Shown here piece by piece: positions 41,885 to 50,254 of a stretch of DNA of 64,000 nucleotides (position 1 is the first letter of the stretch; each line of letters begins with the position of its first letter). The notes under the pieces were generated by a model. It ran no database searches, was not told the origin of the DNA, and saw only the letters and a list, made by a program, of their open reading frames with translations. Both the position numbers and the translations under genes were made by a program. Location: the NCBI GenBank assembly GCA_049840875.1, contig JASGJE010000011.1:930001-994000 (forward strand). Reading direction: 5' to 3'. The stretch comes from JAFDYH01 sp049840875 (GTDB lineage Bacteria > Bacteroidota > Bacteroidia > Chitinophagales > Chitinophagaceae).

Positions 41885-42187
41885 CTATCGATCTCCTAAT
41901 GCTGATATCTTATCTTGTTTTTCATGTAGAATTGCAAACACAGTAATACATTGAGTAGAAATATCTTTTTTGAAATACAACACATAAGGAAACTGCTTAA
42001 CAAAAACCCTGCTCAATCCTCGATATACTGGGCCATAGTATTTTACAGGATTATTAAGCGAATCAATTGTTTTGATGATTTCACCCTGAAATCTTTTACC
42101 AAGATTGTATTGCTTTTCCTCATACCAAGCTACGGCAGAAATTAAATCTTCTTTCGCCTTTGGAACAATAACAATTTTAAAAGGCAT
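41885..42187 (-). CDS. RelE/ParE family toxin
   Basis: This 100-residue protein has the ParE/RelE fold pattern: MPFKIVIVPKAKEDLISAVAWYEEKQYNLGKRF, then the central strands (RVFVKQFPYVLYFKK) and a C-terminal VFAILHEKQD. The ATG at 42187 gives MPFK; the TTG at 42193 is an alternative that overlaps the antitoxin stop. The product would inhibit translation or gyrase. The antitoxin gene comes first, 2 bp upstream, the usual order for type II modules. Confidence 0.9.
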   Translation of the reverse strand: MPFKIVIVPKAKEDLISAVAWYEEKQYNLGKRFQGEIIKTIDSLNNPVKYYGPVYRGLSRVFVKQFPYVLYFKKDISTQCITVFAILHEKQDKISALGDR

Positions 42188-42189
42188 AA

Positions 42190-42408
42190 TCAATCTTTCA
42201 ATAACTGTTCTTTCAAGCTATTCCAATCAATCACATCATTAGGATTGGTCTCGTATGTAGCGAGACGTTCATTCAGTATTTGAGTGTGAGCTTCCGGGAT
42301 ACTTTCGATCTCAAGATCTAATAATTTACGAATGGCTTTCAGAACCCATTCGTTATCTGTTTTTAAAATTTCCCTGATTATTTCTTTCTTTTCTACATCA
42401 ATAATCAT
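42190..42408 (-). CDS. Antitoxin of the RelE/ParE module
   Basis: This 72-residue protein is acidic and helical (MIIDVEKKEIIREIL, then AHTQILNERLATYETNP). Its layout matches the Bacteroidota antitoxin that ends with a VIDWNSLKEQL-type toxin-binding tail. It should neutralise the downstream toxin by wrapping the tail around it and repress the operon. The repressor role is inferred, since no clear DNA-binding motif is visible. Confidence 0.85.
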   Translation of the reverse strand: MIIDVEKKEIIREILKTDNEWVLKAIRKLLDLEIESIPEAHTQILNERLATYETNPNDVIDWNSLKEQLLKD

Positions 42409-42466
42409 AAACCTCTTTTTCTAAAGTTACAAAAGTTCGTAAAAAAAATAAACCCAACTGAGTAAA

Positions 42467-43102
42467 TCAAAACAACCCATACAACTGACTATCCACTTTA
42501 CGAATGATTTCTCCGAGGTGTTCTTCGTTGTCGGGAAATTTATTTTTATCAACATTGATTACCAACAAAGGGCCTTCCTTATATGAATCGATCCATTTGT
42601 TATAATACTCATTAAGGCGTTTAAGATAATCGAGGCGGATATTTTCTTCATACTCCCGGCCACGTTTCTGTATCTGGCCGACAAGTGTGGGAACAGAAGC
42701 CTGCAGATAAATCAGTAAATCCGGCGGCTGCACCATTTGTTTCAATGTTTGGAAGAAATTGAAGTAGTTGTCAAAATCCCGTTTGCTCATCAGGCCCATT
42801 TCATGCAGATTGGGCGCAAATATGTGAGCGTCTTCATAAATAGTTCTATCCTGTATCACCGTTTCCGTACCACGGTGAATTTCTACCAATTGACGGAGAC
42901 GGCTGTTTAAAAAATAAATCTGGAGATTAAAGCTCCAGCGTGGCATATCCTCATAAAAATCCATCAGGTATGGATTATGATCGACATCTTCAAAATGGGG
43001 AATCCATTTGTAGTGCTTGGTCAACAGTTCTGTAAGGGTCGTTTTGCCGGCGCCGATGTTGCCGGCCACTGCGATATGTTTTGGTTTCTTTGCTTTTGCC
43101 AT
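42467..43102 (-). CDS. Deoxynucleoside kinase
   Basis: This 211-residue dNK-family kinase phosphorylates deoxynucleosides for nucleotide salvage. The P-loop is GNIGAGKT (14-21). The QDRTIYEDAHIF segment holds the catalytic and substrate-binding residues, and the lid has RGREYEENIRLDYL. It is the usual length and cytoplasmic. Deoxyadenosine, deoxyguanosine or deoxycytidine could be the substrate. No overlapping neighbours; trpS lies about 95 bp upstream. Confidence 0.93.
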   Translation of the reverse strand: MAKAKKPKHIAVAGNIGAGKTTLTELLTKHYKWIPHFEDVDHNPYLMDFYEDMPRWSFNLQIYFLNSRLRQLVEIHRGTETVIQDRTIYEDAHIFAPNLHEMGLMSKRDFDNYFNFFQTLKQMVQPPDLLIYLQASVPTLVGQIQKRGREYEENIRLDYLKRLNEYYNKWIDSYKEGPLLVINVDKNKFPDNEEHLGEIIRKVDSQLYGLF

Positions 43103-43196
43103 AACTCAATTACGTTGCAGATTCGCTTTACAGATTTGCTGATTTCAAAAGGCTGGAACGGCTAAAATAATTAAAATCTCAATCAGGATAACAAAA

Positions 43197-44195
43197 TCAG
43201 AAATATTTCAGGCCGATTGATTTGCGAACAAGTTCCATTGTCGCTTTTGCACTTGTACGTGCCTTATCTGCACCTATTTCCATTACTTCCCGCAGATATT
43301 TTTCATTTGCTCTGTAAGCCTTGGCTTTTTCGCGAAGGGGTGCGATGAATTTTGCCATATCCTCGCCCAGTTGCTTTTTCATATCACCATAGCGGATAAC
43401 ACAATTATTAAAGTCCGCTTCAAATTTATCAACTACATCTGCCGAGCTCACCAATCGCATCAGGCCGAATAAATTTTCTACGGATTCCGGTTTTGCAGAG
43501 TTCGGCGTTGTTGGCGCTGCATCGCTCTTTGCCTTCATTATTTTATCACGGATCAATTGGTCGTCATCATTCAGATATAGGGTAGCCATTTGATTTTCAC
43601 TCTTACTCATCTTTCCTTTACCATCAAGGCTCATTATTTTTATCAACTCACTCCCGTAGCTAAACGCAGTTGGGGATGGAAATATATTTCCGTAACGATA
43701 ATTGAATCGCTCTGCAAAGTTTCTTGTCATTTCCACATGCTGCTCCTGGTCTTTACCAACAGGTACTTTTGTTGCACGGTGAACCAGGATATCTGCAGCT
43801 TGCAAAACGGGGTAAGTAAGCAATCCTGTATTTACATTATCGGGCTGCTGTCTTACCTTATCTTTAAATGACGCAGTTCTTTCCAATTCGCCCTTATAAG
43901 CGAGCATATTGAAATAGAGATACAACTCCGCAATTTCCGGCACCTGGCTTTGTACGTACAATACGCAACGTTCGGGATCTAGTCCCGAAGCCAGCAATTC
44001 ACTCAATAACCGGAGTACATTATCCTGCAATTCTTTCGTATCCGGATGTGTGGTAAGGCTGTGCCAGTCAACTACACAATAGTAACAATCAAACTCATCC
44101 TGCATTTGCACCCAGTTGCGCATAGCGCCAAAATAGTTGCCCAAATGCACAAACCCTGTGGGCCTGATTCCACTTAAAACAATTTCCTTTTTCAT
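43197..44195 (-). CDS. trpS: Tryptophanyl-tRNA synthetase
   Basis: This class I synthetase charges tRNA(Trp). The 332-residue protein shows the HIGH-equivalent HLGN at 17-20 (SGIRPTGFVHLGNYFG), the tryptophan-binding region, and the KMSKS motif in GKGKMSKSEN. The ATG at 44195 is the family start; 14 upstream codons of the open frame are excluded. It is a single essential cytoplasmic gene. Confidence 0.97.
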   Translation of the reverse strand: MKKEIVLSGIRPTGFVHLGNYFGAMRNWVQMQDEFDCYYCVVDWHSLTTHPDTKELQDNVLRLLSELLASGLDPERCVLYVQSQVPEIAELYLYFNMLAYKGELERTASFKDKVRQQPDNVNTGLLTYPVLQAADILVHRATKVPVGKDQEQHVEMTRNFAERFNYRYGNIFPSPTAFSYGSELIKIMSLDGKGKMSKSENQMATLYLNDDDQLIRDKIMKAKSDAAPTTPNSAKPESVENLFGLMRLVSSADVVDKFEADFNNCVIRYGDMKKQLGEDMAKFIAPLREKAKAYRANEKYLREVMEIGADKARTSAKATMELVRKSIGLKYF

Positions 44196-44366
44196 GAGGC
44201 GGCGAAGATAAGAAAAGTAAAAATCGTGAAAGGTCAAACGTGAAACGTCAAACGTAAATCCTAAATCGCAAATGGCTCGATCAGCCCCAAACTTCCGACT
44301 AAAAACTGCAAGCCTCTCTCCATACCGGTCGTCAAGTATGTTTCCGGCTCAAAGTTCAAATTCGAT

Positions 44367-44374
44367 TATATTTG
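44367..44374 (+). promoter_or_regulatory. TAnnTTTG box at gatC
   Basis: TATATTTG ends 4 nt before the gatC ATG at 44379. The transcript would start at or next to the start codon, implying a nearly leaderless mRNA. Confidence 0.5.
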
Positions 44375-44378
44375 CCAG

Positions 44379-44669
44379 ATGGAAGTGAACGACGCATTGA
44401 TCGATAAATTGGCCCATTTGGCAAGGTTAAAATTCGAAGCGTCTGAGAAAAATGAAATAAAGACAGATCTGCAAAAGATGATTTCTTTTGTAGAAAAACT
44501 GAATGAACTGGATACAACTGGTGTTGCGCCGTTGCTGCACATGAGTAATGAAGTAAATGTTTTGCGGGATGACGAAGTAAAAGGATCCATTTCCCGTGAA
44601 GAAGCGCTGAAAAACGCACCTGCACATGATGACCAGTTTTTCAAAGTGCCGAAGGTGATAAAGAAATAA
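44379..44669 (+). CDS. gatC: Glutamyl-tRNA(Gln)/aspartyl-tRNA(Asn) amidotransferase subunit C
   Basis: GatC stabilises the GatCAB amidotransferase, which converts mischarged Glu-tRNA(Gln) or Asp-tRNA(Asn). The 96-residue protein has the usual LAHLARLKFEASE start, LNELDTTGVAPLLHM centre and LRDDEV, then ALKNAPAHDDQFFKVPKVI end. It is cytoplasmic. gatA and gatB are not adjacent. It is followed 74 bp later by an ABC ATPase gene. Confidence 0.95.
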   Translation: MEVNDALIDKLAHLARLKFEASEKNEIKTDLQKMISFVEKLNELDTTGVAPLLHMSNEVNVLRDDEVKGSISREEALKNAPAHDDQFFKVPKVIKK

Positions 44670-44743
44670 TAAAGCAGCGACGACAAATTTGCACAGAGGA
44701 AATCAAACTATAAATCAATAATTCCCTTCGCGGAAAGATCAAT

Positions 44744-45460
44744 ATGAGTTCAATCATACATCTTGAAGGCATACGAAAGAGCTACGTAATGGGAGGCATG
44801 GAGCTTCCTGTTCTCAAAGGCGTTTCATTAGACATTTATAAAAATGAATACGTCGCTTTAATGGGACCTTCGGGTTCTGGAAAAAGCACACTGATGAACA
44901 TATTAGGTTGTCTCGATTCACCAACAGCCGGAAAATATGTATTGAATGGAAACGATGTAAGCAAGATGGAAGATAATGACCTTGCAGATGTGCGCAATAA
45001 AGAGATTGGCTTCGTTTTTCAGCAATTCAATCTTTTACCTCGTTTAAGCGCTGTTGAAAACGTTGCTTTACCACTGGTATATGCCGGCTTGAATAAAAAG
45101 CTACGCCTCGAAAAAGCAATGCAGACGCTTGAAATGGTAAACCTTACTGATCGCAGTCATCATAAACCAAATGAACTTTCCGGCGGCCAATGCCAAAGAG
45201 TTGCAATAGCAAGGGCATTGATCAACGATCCGTCTATCATTCTCGCTGATGAGCCAACCGGTAACCTTGATACTAAAACCTCGTATGAAATCATGGCGAT
45301 ATTCAGTGAAATACAGGCCCGTGGCAATACAGTGATCCTTGTTACCCACGAAGAGGATATTGCTAATTATTCAAACCGAATAGTTCGTTTAAGGGACGGC
45401 GTTATAGAAAGCGATACGCCGAAATCTCCAAAGGGAGACTTTGCTAAAGTGCATGCATAG
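44744..45460 (+). CDS. ABC transporter ATP-binding protein, MacB/LolD-like
   Basis: This 238-residue ATPase belongs to the MacB/FtsE/LolD group. Walker A is GPSGSGKS (41-48), the signature is LSGGQCQR, and Walker B is IILADEPTGNLD. It should power a membrane permease that exports macrolides, lipoproteins or peptides; no permease is adjacent. The last residues (SPKGDFAKVHA) are encoded by a palindromic element at 45419-45443, so the natural C-terminus probably ended sooner. Confidence 0.93.
   Translation: MSSIIHLEGIRKSYVMGGMELPVLKGVSLDIYKNEYVALMGPSGSGKSTLMNILGCLDSPTAGKYVLNGNDVSKMEDNDLADVRNKEIGFVFQQFNLLPRLSAVENVALPLVYAGLNKKLRLEKAMQTLEMVNLTDRSHHKPNELSGGQCQRVAIARALINDPSIILADEPTGNLDTKTSYEIMAIFSEIQARGNTVILVTHEEDIANYSNRIVRLRDGVIESDTPKSPKGDFAKVHA
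45419..45443. repeat. Palindromic SPKGDF-type element in the ABC gene end
   Basis: TCTCC and GGAGA flank AAAG, with AAA and TTT nearby. The element is read in frame as SPKGDF at the C-terminus of the ABC ATPase. A related CCCC/GGGG palindrome occurs at 46179-46190. Confidence 0.45.
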
Positions 45461-45543
45461 AAGGTTTCAAAAGTTTAAGAGGTTAAATGGTTTAAGGTTA
45501 TCTGAATATTACGTTGTTAAATGTTGAGTTTTCAGAAAACATA

Positions 45544-46110
45544 ATGATTGTGGCGGCAAAAATCTATACAAAGACTGGCGACAAGGGAACTACTTCACTG
45601 ATCGGCGGAACAAAAGTTCCAAAATCTCATTACCGGATAGAAGCCTATGGCACAGTAGACGAGTTGAATTCCTATATCGGCCTCTGCAGGGATTTAATTA
45701 CAGATGAACATTCAAGGAGTATTTTACTGGAAATACAAGACCGGTTATTTACAATCGGATCTTCATTGGCATGCGATCCTGCAAAGGAACCTAAAATGAA
45801 AATTCCGGATTTGAAAGAGGAGGATATATCGAAACTGGAATCGGAAATAGACCGTATGAATGAGGTTCTTCCGCCAATGAAAAATTTCATCTTGCCTGGA
45901 GGCCATCCAACCGTTTCCCACTTACATGTTGCAAGGTGTATTTGCCGTCGTGCAGAGCGACGCTGCGTAGAGCTCGAATTGCAAAAAGAAGAAGTCGAAC
46001 CTATAGTTTTAAAATACCTTAATCGCCTGAGCGATTATTTGTTTGTGCTTGCCCGTTATGTTACCCACTTGTTGAAAGCGGAAGAAATTCCCTGGAAAGC
46101 GAGAGTTTAA
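45544..46110 (+). CDS. Cob(I)alamin adenosyltransferase, PduO type
   Basis: This enzyme transfers the adenosyl group from ATP to cob(I)alamin. The 188-residue protein shows the diagnostic KIYTKTGDKGTTSLIGG start, EAYGTVDELNSYIG, and CRRAERRCVEL near the C-terminus. The ATG at 45544 is preferred; the TTG at 45514 would add ten residues without family support. It is cytoplasmic and serves adenosylcobalamin-dependent enzymes. It converges with lolD. Confidence 0.95.
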   Translation: MIVAAKIYTKTGDKGTTSLIGGTKVPKSHYRIEAYGTVDELNSYIGLCRDLITDEHSRSILLEIQDRLFTIGSSLACDPAKEPKMKIPDLKEEDISKLESEIDRMNEVLPPMKNFILPGGHPTVSHLHVARCICRRAERRCVELELQKEEVEPIVLKYLNRLSDYLFVLARYVTHLLKAEEIPWKARV

Positions 46111-46174
46111 ACCCCATACTTAGCAAGGGGATATTAAATTAACTTTCATAAAACTTCCAATAATATATTTCGAA

Positions 46175-46200
46175 ATTTCCCCTTTAGGGGTTAGGGGTTT
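46175..46200. repeat. CCCC/GGGG palindromic element between convergent genes
   Basis: CCCCT-TT-AGGGG at 46179-46190 is followed by a second GGGGTTT (46194-46200). It supplies the last codons and the stop of lolD and may act as a weak terminator for both genes. Confidence 0.5.
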
Positions 46201-46847
46201 ACAATTTTCCCGTCTTTCATATACAATACACGGTCTCCGAGTTTAGCAAGCTCCTCATTATGAGTAACGATAAGGAAAGTCTGGTTATATTTCTTTCTCA
46301 GTTCAAGAAAAAGCTGATGTAGTTCTTTTGCATTTGCAGAGTCGAGATTACCCGTAGGTTCGTCGGCGAAAACAATTGAAGGATTATTAATTAATGCTCT
46401 TGCGACCGCTACTCTTTGCTGCTCACCGCCGGATAATTGATTGGGTTTGTTTTCGATTCTGTGTTTCAACCCCAAAATATTCAACCATTCTGCTGCTTTT
46501 TCTTCCACTTCTTTCTTTCGTCGCCCGGCTAGCCAACCCGGAATACACACATTCTCTATTGCAGTAAATTCAGGTAATAAATGATGAAACTGAAAGACGA
46601 AACCAATATTCTTATTCCGGAATGCTGCTAATTTTTTCCCTTGGAGCGAACTAACGGCAACGTTGCTCATACTAACTTCACCCTTATCTGCCTTGTCTAA
46701 TGTTCCCAGAATGTGTAGCAGCGTACTTTTCCCTGCCCCGGATGAACCGACAATACTTACAATTTGCCCCTTGTCAATATTGATATCCACACCTTTCAAC
46801 ACCTGAACGGAACCATATGTTTTATAAATATTTTTTCCTGTTAACAT
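46191..46847 (-). CDS. lolD: Lipoprotein-releasing system ATP-binding protein LolD
   Basis: LolD powers the release of outer-membrane lipoproteins from the inner membrane with LolC/LolE. The 218-residue protein shows Walker A GSSGAGKS (34-41), QLSGGEQQRVAVARAL, VFADEPTGNLD, and the Q-loop FVFQFHHLLPEFTA typical of LolD. The last codons and stop coincide with a repeat element. It is convergent with the adenosyltransferase gene, and the permease is not in the window. Confidence 0.93.
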   Translation of the reverse strand: MLTGKNIYKTYGSVQVLKGVDINIDKGQIVSIVGSSGAGKSTLLHILGTLDKADKGEVSMSNVAVSSLQGKKLAAFRNKNIGFVFQFHHLLPEFTAIENVCIPGWLAGRRKKEVEEKAAEWLNILGLKHRIENKPNQLSGGEQQRVAVARALINNPSIVFADEPTGNLDSANAKELHQLFLELRKKYNQTFLIVTHNEELAKLGDRVLYMKDGKIVNP

Positions 46848-46964
46848 GCAGCTTTTGAAGGGATTAATAAATCAAATATCAGTAAATACCATTCTTAAAC
46901 AAAACCGAAATGAATAATAAACCGTTTTTTAAGAAATCATTCTGCCGGGCTGTACAACTATGAT

Positions 46965-46994
46965 TTGGAAAATTCGTTAATAAAATTACTTTTG
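46965..46994 (+). promoter_or_regulatory. Promoter of the DUF2795 gene
   Basis: TTG (46965-46967), a 19-nt spacer and TACTTTTG (46987-46994) fit the Bacteroidota promoter well. This placement shows that translation starts at 47058, not at the longer frame opening at 46965. Confidence 0.65.
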
Positions 46995-47057
46995 CGGAAA
47001 ATTAGGACAGGTTTCCGCAGAAAATTTTACCTGTCTAAGGAGTTAAAAATTAGAAGA

Positions 47058-47279
47058 ATGTTCTGGACACTTGAATTAGCCTCATATCTCGAAGATGCGC
47101 CCTGGCCGGCGACAAAAGACGAATTGATTGATTATTCCATCCGTAGTGGCGCTCCAATTGAAGTAGTGGAAAATCTGCAGGAACTGGAAGACGAAGGAGA
47201 TGTGTATGAAACGATAGAAGACATCTGGCCGGATTATCCGACGCAGGATGATTTTCTTTTTAATGAAGATGAATATTAG
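47058..47279 (+). CDS. DUF2795 family small acidic protein
   Basis: This 73-residue protein reads MFWTLELASYLEDAPWPATK, then DELIDYSIRSGAPIEVVENLQELEDEGDVYETIEDIWPDYP, characteristic of the DUF2795 group widespread in Bacteroidota. It is acidic and cytoplasmic, of unknown function. The start is fixed by the promoter at 46965-46994. A terminator at 47309-47331 follows. It is single and probably highly expressed, given its clean promoter and terminator. Confidence 0.9.
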   Translation: MFWTLELASYLEDAPWPATKDELIDYSIRSGAPIEVVENLQELEDEGDVYETIEDIWPDYPTQDDFLFNEDEY

Positions 47280-47308
47280 AGAGCGATAAGGTGAGACTAA
47301 AAAAATTA

Positions 47309-47331
47309 AAAGCCTCTGTTACGGAGGCTTT
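47309..47331. terminator. Rho-independent terminator between convergent genes
   Basis: AAAGCCTC and GAGGCTTT form an 8-bp stem with a 7-nt loop between the DUF2795 gene and fabI. T residues follow on the plus strand. Confidence 0.75.
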
Positions 47332-47361
47332 CCTATTTTTTTACAACCTTATATTTTACTA

Positions 47362-48177
47362 TCACTCTACTCCAAGCTTCGTCATTACCTCGTTACTCAC
47401 ACCAGTGGTAGAATACCCGCCATCATGAAACAGGTTTTGCATTGTAACCATTCTGGTAAGATCTGAAAACAACGTGATGCAATAATTAGCGCAGTCTTCC
47501 GCAGATGCATTTCCCAAAGGCGCAATTGCGTTCGCATAATCGTAAAAATCACCAAAGCCCTTAATGCCAGATCCTGCAGTTGTTTTAGTTGGTGATTGAG
47601 AAACTGTATTAATTCTTACTTTTTTATCAAGTCCATAATGATATCCAAAGCTGCGGGCGATAGATTCGAGCATCGCCTTTATATCCGCCATATCAGTATA
47701 AAAAGGATAAGTGCGTTGCGCCGCCATGTAGGTTAGTGCAACCACGCTTCCCCATTCATTTATAGCATCCAGTTTTTTTGCGACAGCCAGCATTTTGTGA
47801 AGCGATAAGGCTGAAACATCAATCCCTTTTTGAAAAAAATCATAGTTCAAATCGGTGTAAGGAATATTTTTCCTGATGTTTACACTCATTCCTATTGAGT
47901 GCAGAACAAAGTCTATTTTACCGCCTAATATTTCCTGCGATTTGGTAAACAGCGTTGTCAATTCTTCTGTGCTTGTGGCATCCGCAGGTACGATTTCAGC
48001 TTCCGTTTTCTCGGCTAGTTTCTTTATCTCTCCCATTCTCATTGCTACCGGCGCATTTGTCAATACAAACCTTCCTCCTTCCTCGTATGCTTTTTCAGCA
48101 ACCTTCCATGCTATTGAGTTACTATCTAATGCTCCGGTAATAATGCCTCTTTTTCCTTTCAATAAATTGTACGACAT
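47362..48177 (-). CDS. fabI: Enoyl-[acyl-carrier-protein] reductase FabI
   Basis: FabI reduces the enoyl-ACP double bond in the last step of each fatty acid elongation cycle and is the target of triclosan. The 271-residue protein has the atypical SDR cofactor site (GITGALDSNSIA) and the catalytic pair Tyr160 and Lys167 in YTDMADIK (Tyr-x6-Lys), with Tyr150 equivalent to the E. coli Tyr146. It is cytoplasmic and NADH-dependent by family. A small membrane protein gene lies upstream on the same strand. Confidence 0.96.
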   Translation of the reverse strand: MSYNLLKGKRGIITGALDSNSIAWKVAEKAYEEGGRFVLTNAPVAMRMGEIKKLAEKTEAEIVPADATSTEELTTLFTKSQEILGGKIDFVLHSIGMSVNIRKNIPYTDLNYDFFQKGIDVSALSLHKMLAVAKKLDAINEWGSVVALTYMAAQRTYPFYTDMADIKAMLESIARSFGYHYGLDKKVRINTVSQSPTKTTAGSGIKGFGDFYDYANAIAPLGNASAEDCANYCITLFSDLTRMVTMQNLFHDGGYSTTGVSNEVMTKLGVE

Positions 48178-48223
48178 AATAGTTGGTTTTATAAAAACTG
48201 CGGGTAAAAATAGCGATTATTGA

Positions 48224-48436
48224 TTATTCGCTGCTCATCAGAAATCCATAAACTTCAGCTATGACAAACAGGCCTCCGAACGAAAGAATACATAGTGCCG
48301 CAAACATTGCTACTGAGTAAAACAAAATCTCAAGTACGCCTTTGCTGTTCATAATTTTCCTGTTCAGAAAACGATAACCGTAAACACCAATAATAAACAT
48401 GCACAAAAGTCCGGTTGGAACAATCAGGAATTTCAT
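48224..48436 (-). CDS. Small two-helix membrane protein
   Basis: This 70-residue protein has two hydrophobic helices (FLIVPTGLLCMFIIGVYGY and VLEILFYSVAMFAALCILSFG) joined by a short basic loop. I do not recognise the family. It lies 22 bp after recN and 46 bp before fabI, in the same direction, so it is probably a genuine member of the transcript. Confidence 0.65.
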   Translation of the reverse strand: MKFLIVPTGLLCMFIIGVYGYRFLNRKIMNSKGVLEILFYSVAMFAALCILSFGGLFVIAEVYGFLMSSE

Positions 48437-48458
48437 ACGCCGGTATCAGATGAATAAA

Positions 48459-50132
48459 TTAATTGCCAATCATCTCTCTTGCGTTCTCGATAGCTGCGGC
48501 TGTTGGCTTTTCGCCACTCAGCATTTTTGCAATAGTAGTGATTCTTTCATCAGTTGTAAGCGGGCGAATGTTGGTTTTAACTTTATCCTTAACTATTTCT
48601 TTGTACACGAAGAAATGTGTATCCGCTTTGCCTGCAATTTGCGGTTGATGTGTAATGCAAATAACCTGTCGCTTTGCCGCAAGCTCTTTCATGATGATGC
48701 CGACCTGGCGGGCCGCTTCTCCGGAAATTCCGGTATCAATTTCATCGAAGATTAATGTAGGCAGATCGATGGACTGCGCCACCAACGATTTTATGCATAA
48801 CATCAGGCGACTTAACTCACCTCCGCTGGCTACTTTGCGTACAGGCTGAAAATGGCCGCTCTTGTTTGCATCGAATAAAAATTCAACAGCATCGGCGCCG
48901 TGACTGCTCAAGGTTGTCTCCTGTTTGATATCAACTTTCAATCGTGCATTTGGCATGCCAACCTGCGCCAGCAACTTATTCACTTTATCTTCAAAAGGCT
49001 TTACTTGCTTCTTGCGTCCTTCAGATATTTTGCCAGCTACCTGTTTCGCCTCAGCGAAAAATTTTTCCGCTGATTTCTCCTTGGTTTGTATCTGTGCATC
49101 AATATCTAAAACAGCCTGCAGCTTTTCTTCAAGATTGTTTTTTATTATAAGCAATTCTCCGGTTGTTTTCACACCGTGCTTTTTCAGTAATTTATATCCC
49201 AGGGAAAGACGATCATTTAACCGTTCTATTTTCTCCGGGTCGTAATTGATATGTGCGCTGATAGTATCAATTTCATCAGCAATATCTTTCAGTTCAATCT
49301 GTGCCGCCTGTATTCTTTGCAATACTGCAGGAATCGAACTATGATAGCCTGAATAAGTTTGCAGTTGATTGGAAAGCAGTTTTAATTGTTGCACCAATGG
49401 ATTATCGCTTTCTTCCAGTTCATAATACACTTTATTGAGCGTGGACTTTATTCCTTCTGAATTGCTCAGCATTTTCAATTCGGTGTCACTATCTTCCAGC
49501 TCGTTCTCCTTGAGTCCTGCTTCCTCGAGTTCATTAAACTGAAAACGGTTATAATCCGCTTCTTTTTCAAATTGAGTCTTTCTTTCTTTTAATTCATCGC
49601 ATTGCTTTTTTTCGGCCTGCCAGGAAAGATAAGTTTGTCTATACTTAATAAGCAAATCTGAATTCCCGGCTAAAGCATCCAACACATCCCGTTGAAAATC
49701 TGATTCACCCAATGATAAAGTATCGAATTGCTGGTGCAGGTCAACTAATAATGAACTTAGTTCATTTAATTGAGAAAGATTAACCGGTGTATCATTTACA
49801 AAAGCCCGGCTTTTTCCGTTGCTTGCTATTTCACGACGGATAATCAATTCATCGCTCAGATCGTCCCGATAGTTATCAGGATCATTTTGTTTCAAAAAAT
49901 CTTTAACCGCTTTTTTCCCTTTTGCTTCAAAGGTTCCCTCAACAACAGATTTTTTTTCTTTGTTTACCAACACTCCTGTATCCGCCCGTTCGCCCAAAAT
50001 CAATCCTAATGCGCCAAGGATAATCGATTTACCAGCGCCGGTTTCACCTGTGATAATATTCATGCGATTAGAAAAATCAACTTCTAATTCATCAATGATC
50101 GCATAATTCTGTATGGATAATTTCTGCAGCAT
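48459..50132 (-). CDS. recN: DNA repair protein RecN
   Basis: RecN is an SMC-like ATPase that acts early in double-strand break repair. The 557-residue protein shows the Walker A GETGAGKS (29-36), long coiled-coil arms, and the C-terminal ABC signature SGGELSR with Walker B LPTLIFDEIDTGISG. It is cytoplasmic. It probably shares a transcript with the small membrane protein and fabI downstream. Confidence 0.96.
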   Translation of the reverse strand: MLQKLSIQNYAIIDELEVDFSNRMNIITGETGAGKSIILGALGLILGERADTGVLVNKEKKSVVEGTFEAKGKKAVKDFLKQNDPDNYRDDLSDELIIRREIASNGKSRAFVNDTPVNLSQLNELSSLLVDLHQQFDTLSLGESDFQRDVLDALAGNSDLLIKYRQTYLSWQAEKKQCDELKERKTQFEKEADYNRFQFNELEEAGLKENELEDSDTELKMLSNSEGIKSTLNKVYYELEESDNPLVQQLKLLSNQLQTYSGYHSSIPAVLQRIQAAQIELKDIADEIDTISAHINYDPEKIERLNDRLSLGYKLLKKHGVKTTGELLIIKNNLEEKLQAVLDIDAQIQTKEKSAEKFFAEAKQVAGKISEGRKKQVKPFEDKVNKLLAQVGMPNARLKVDIKQETTLSSHGADAVEFLFDANKSGHFQPVRKVASGGELSRLMLCIKSLVAQSIDLPTLIFDEIDTGISGEAARQVGIIMKELAAKRQVICITHQPQIAGKADTHFFVYKEIVKDKVKTNIRPLTTDERITTIAKMLSGEKPTAAAIENAREMIGN

Positions 50133-50190
50133 GTAATCGAAGCGCTTTATAAAAAAAGCAAATTAACCCAAAGGCTAAATATCGCCCAAT

Positions 50191-50218
50191 AAAAAACCCC
50201 GTTCGGTAAAGAACGGGG
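50191..50218 (-). terminator. Rho-independent terminator of the zinc-ribbon gene
   Basis: On the minus strand CCCCGTTC and GAACGGGG form an 8-bp stem with a 6-nt loop, followed by six T residues (50196-50191). It lies 36 bp after the stop at 50255 and before recN. Confidence 0.88.
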
Positions 50219-50254
50219 AAAAATAAAAAAAGAAAATATCAGGTTGTATTATAG

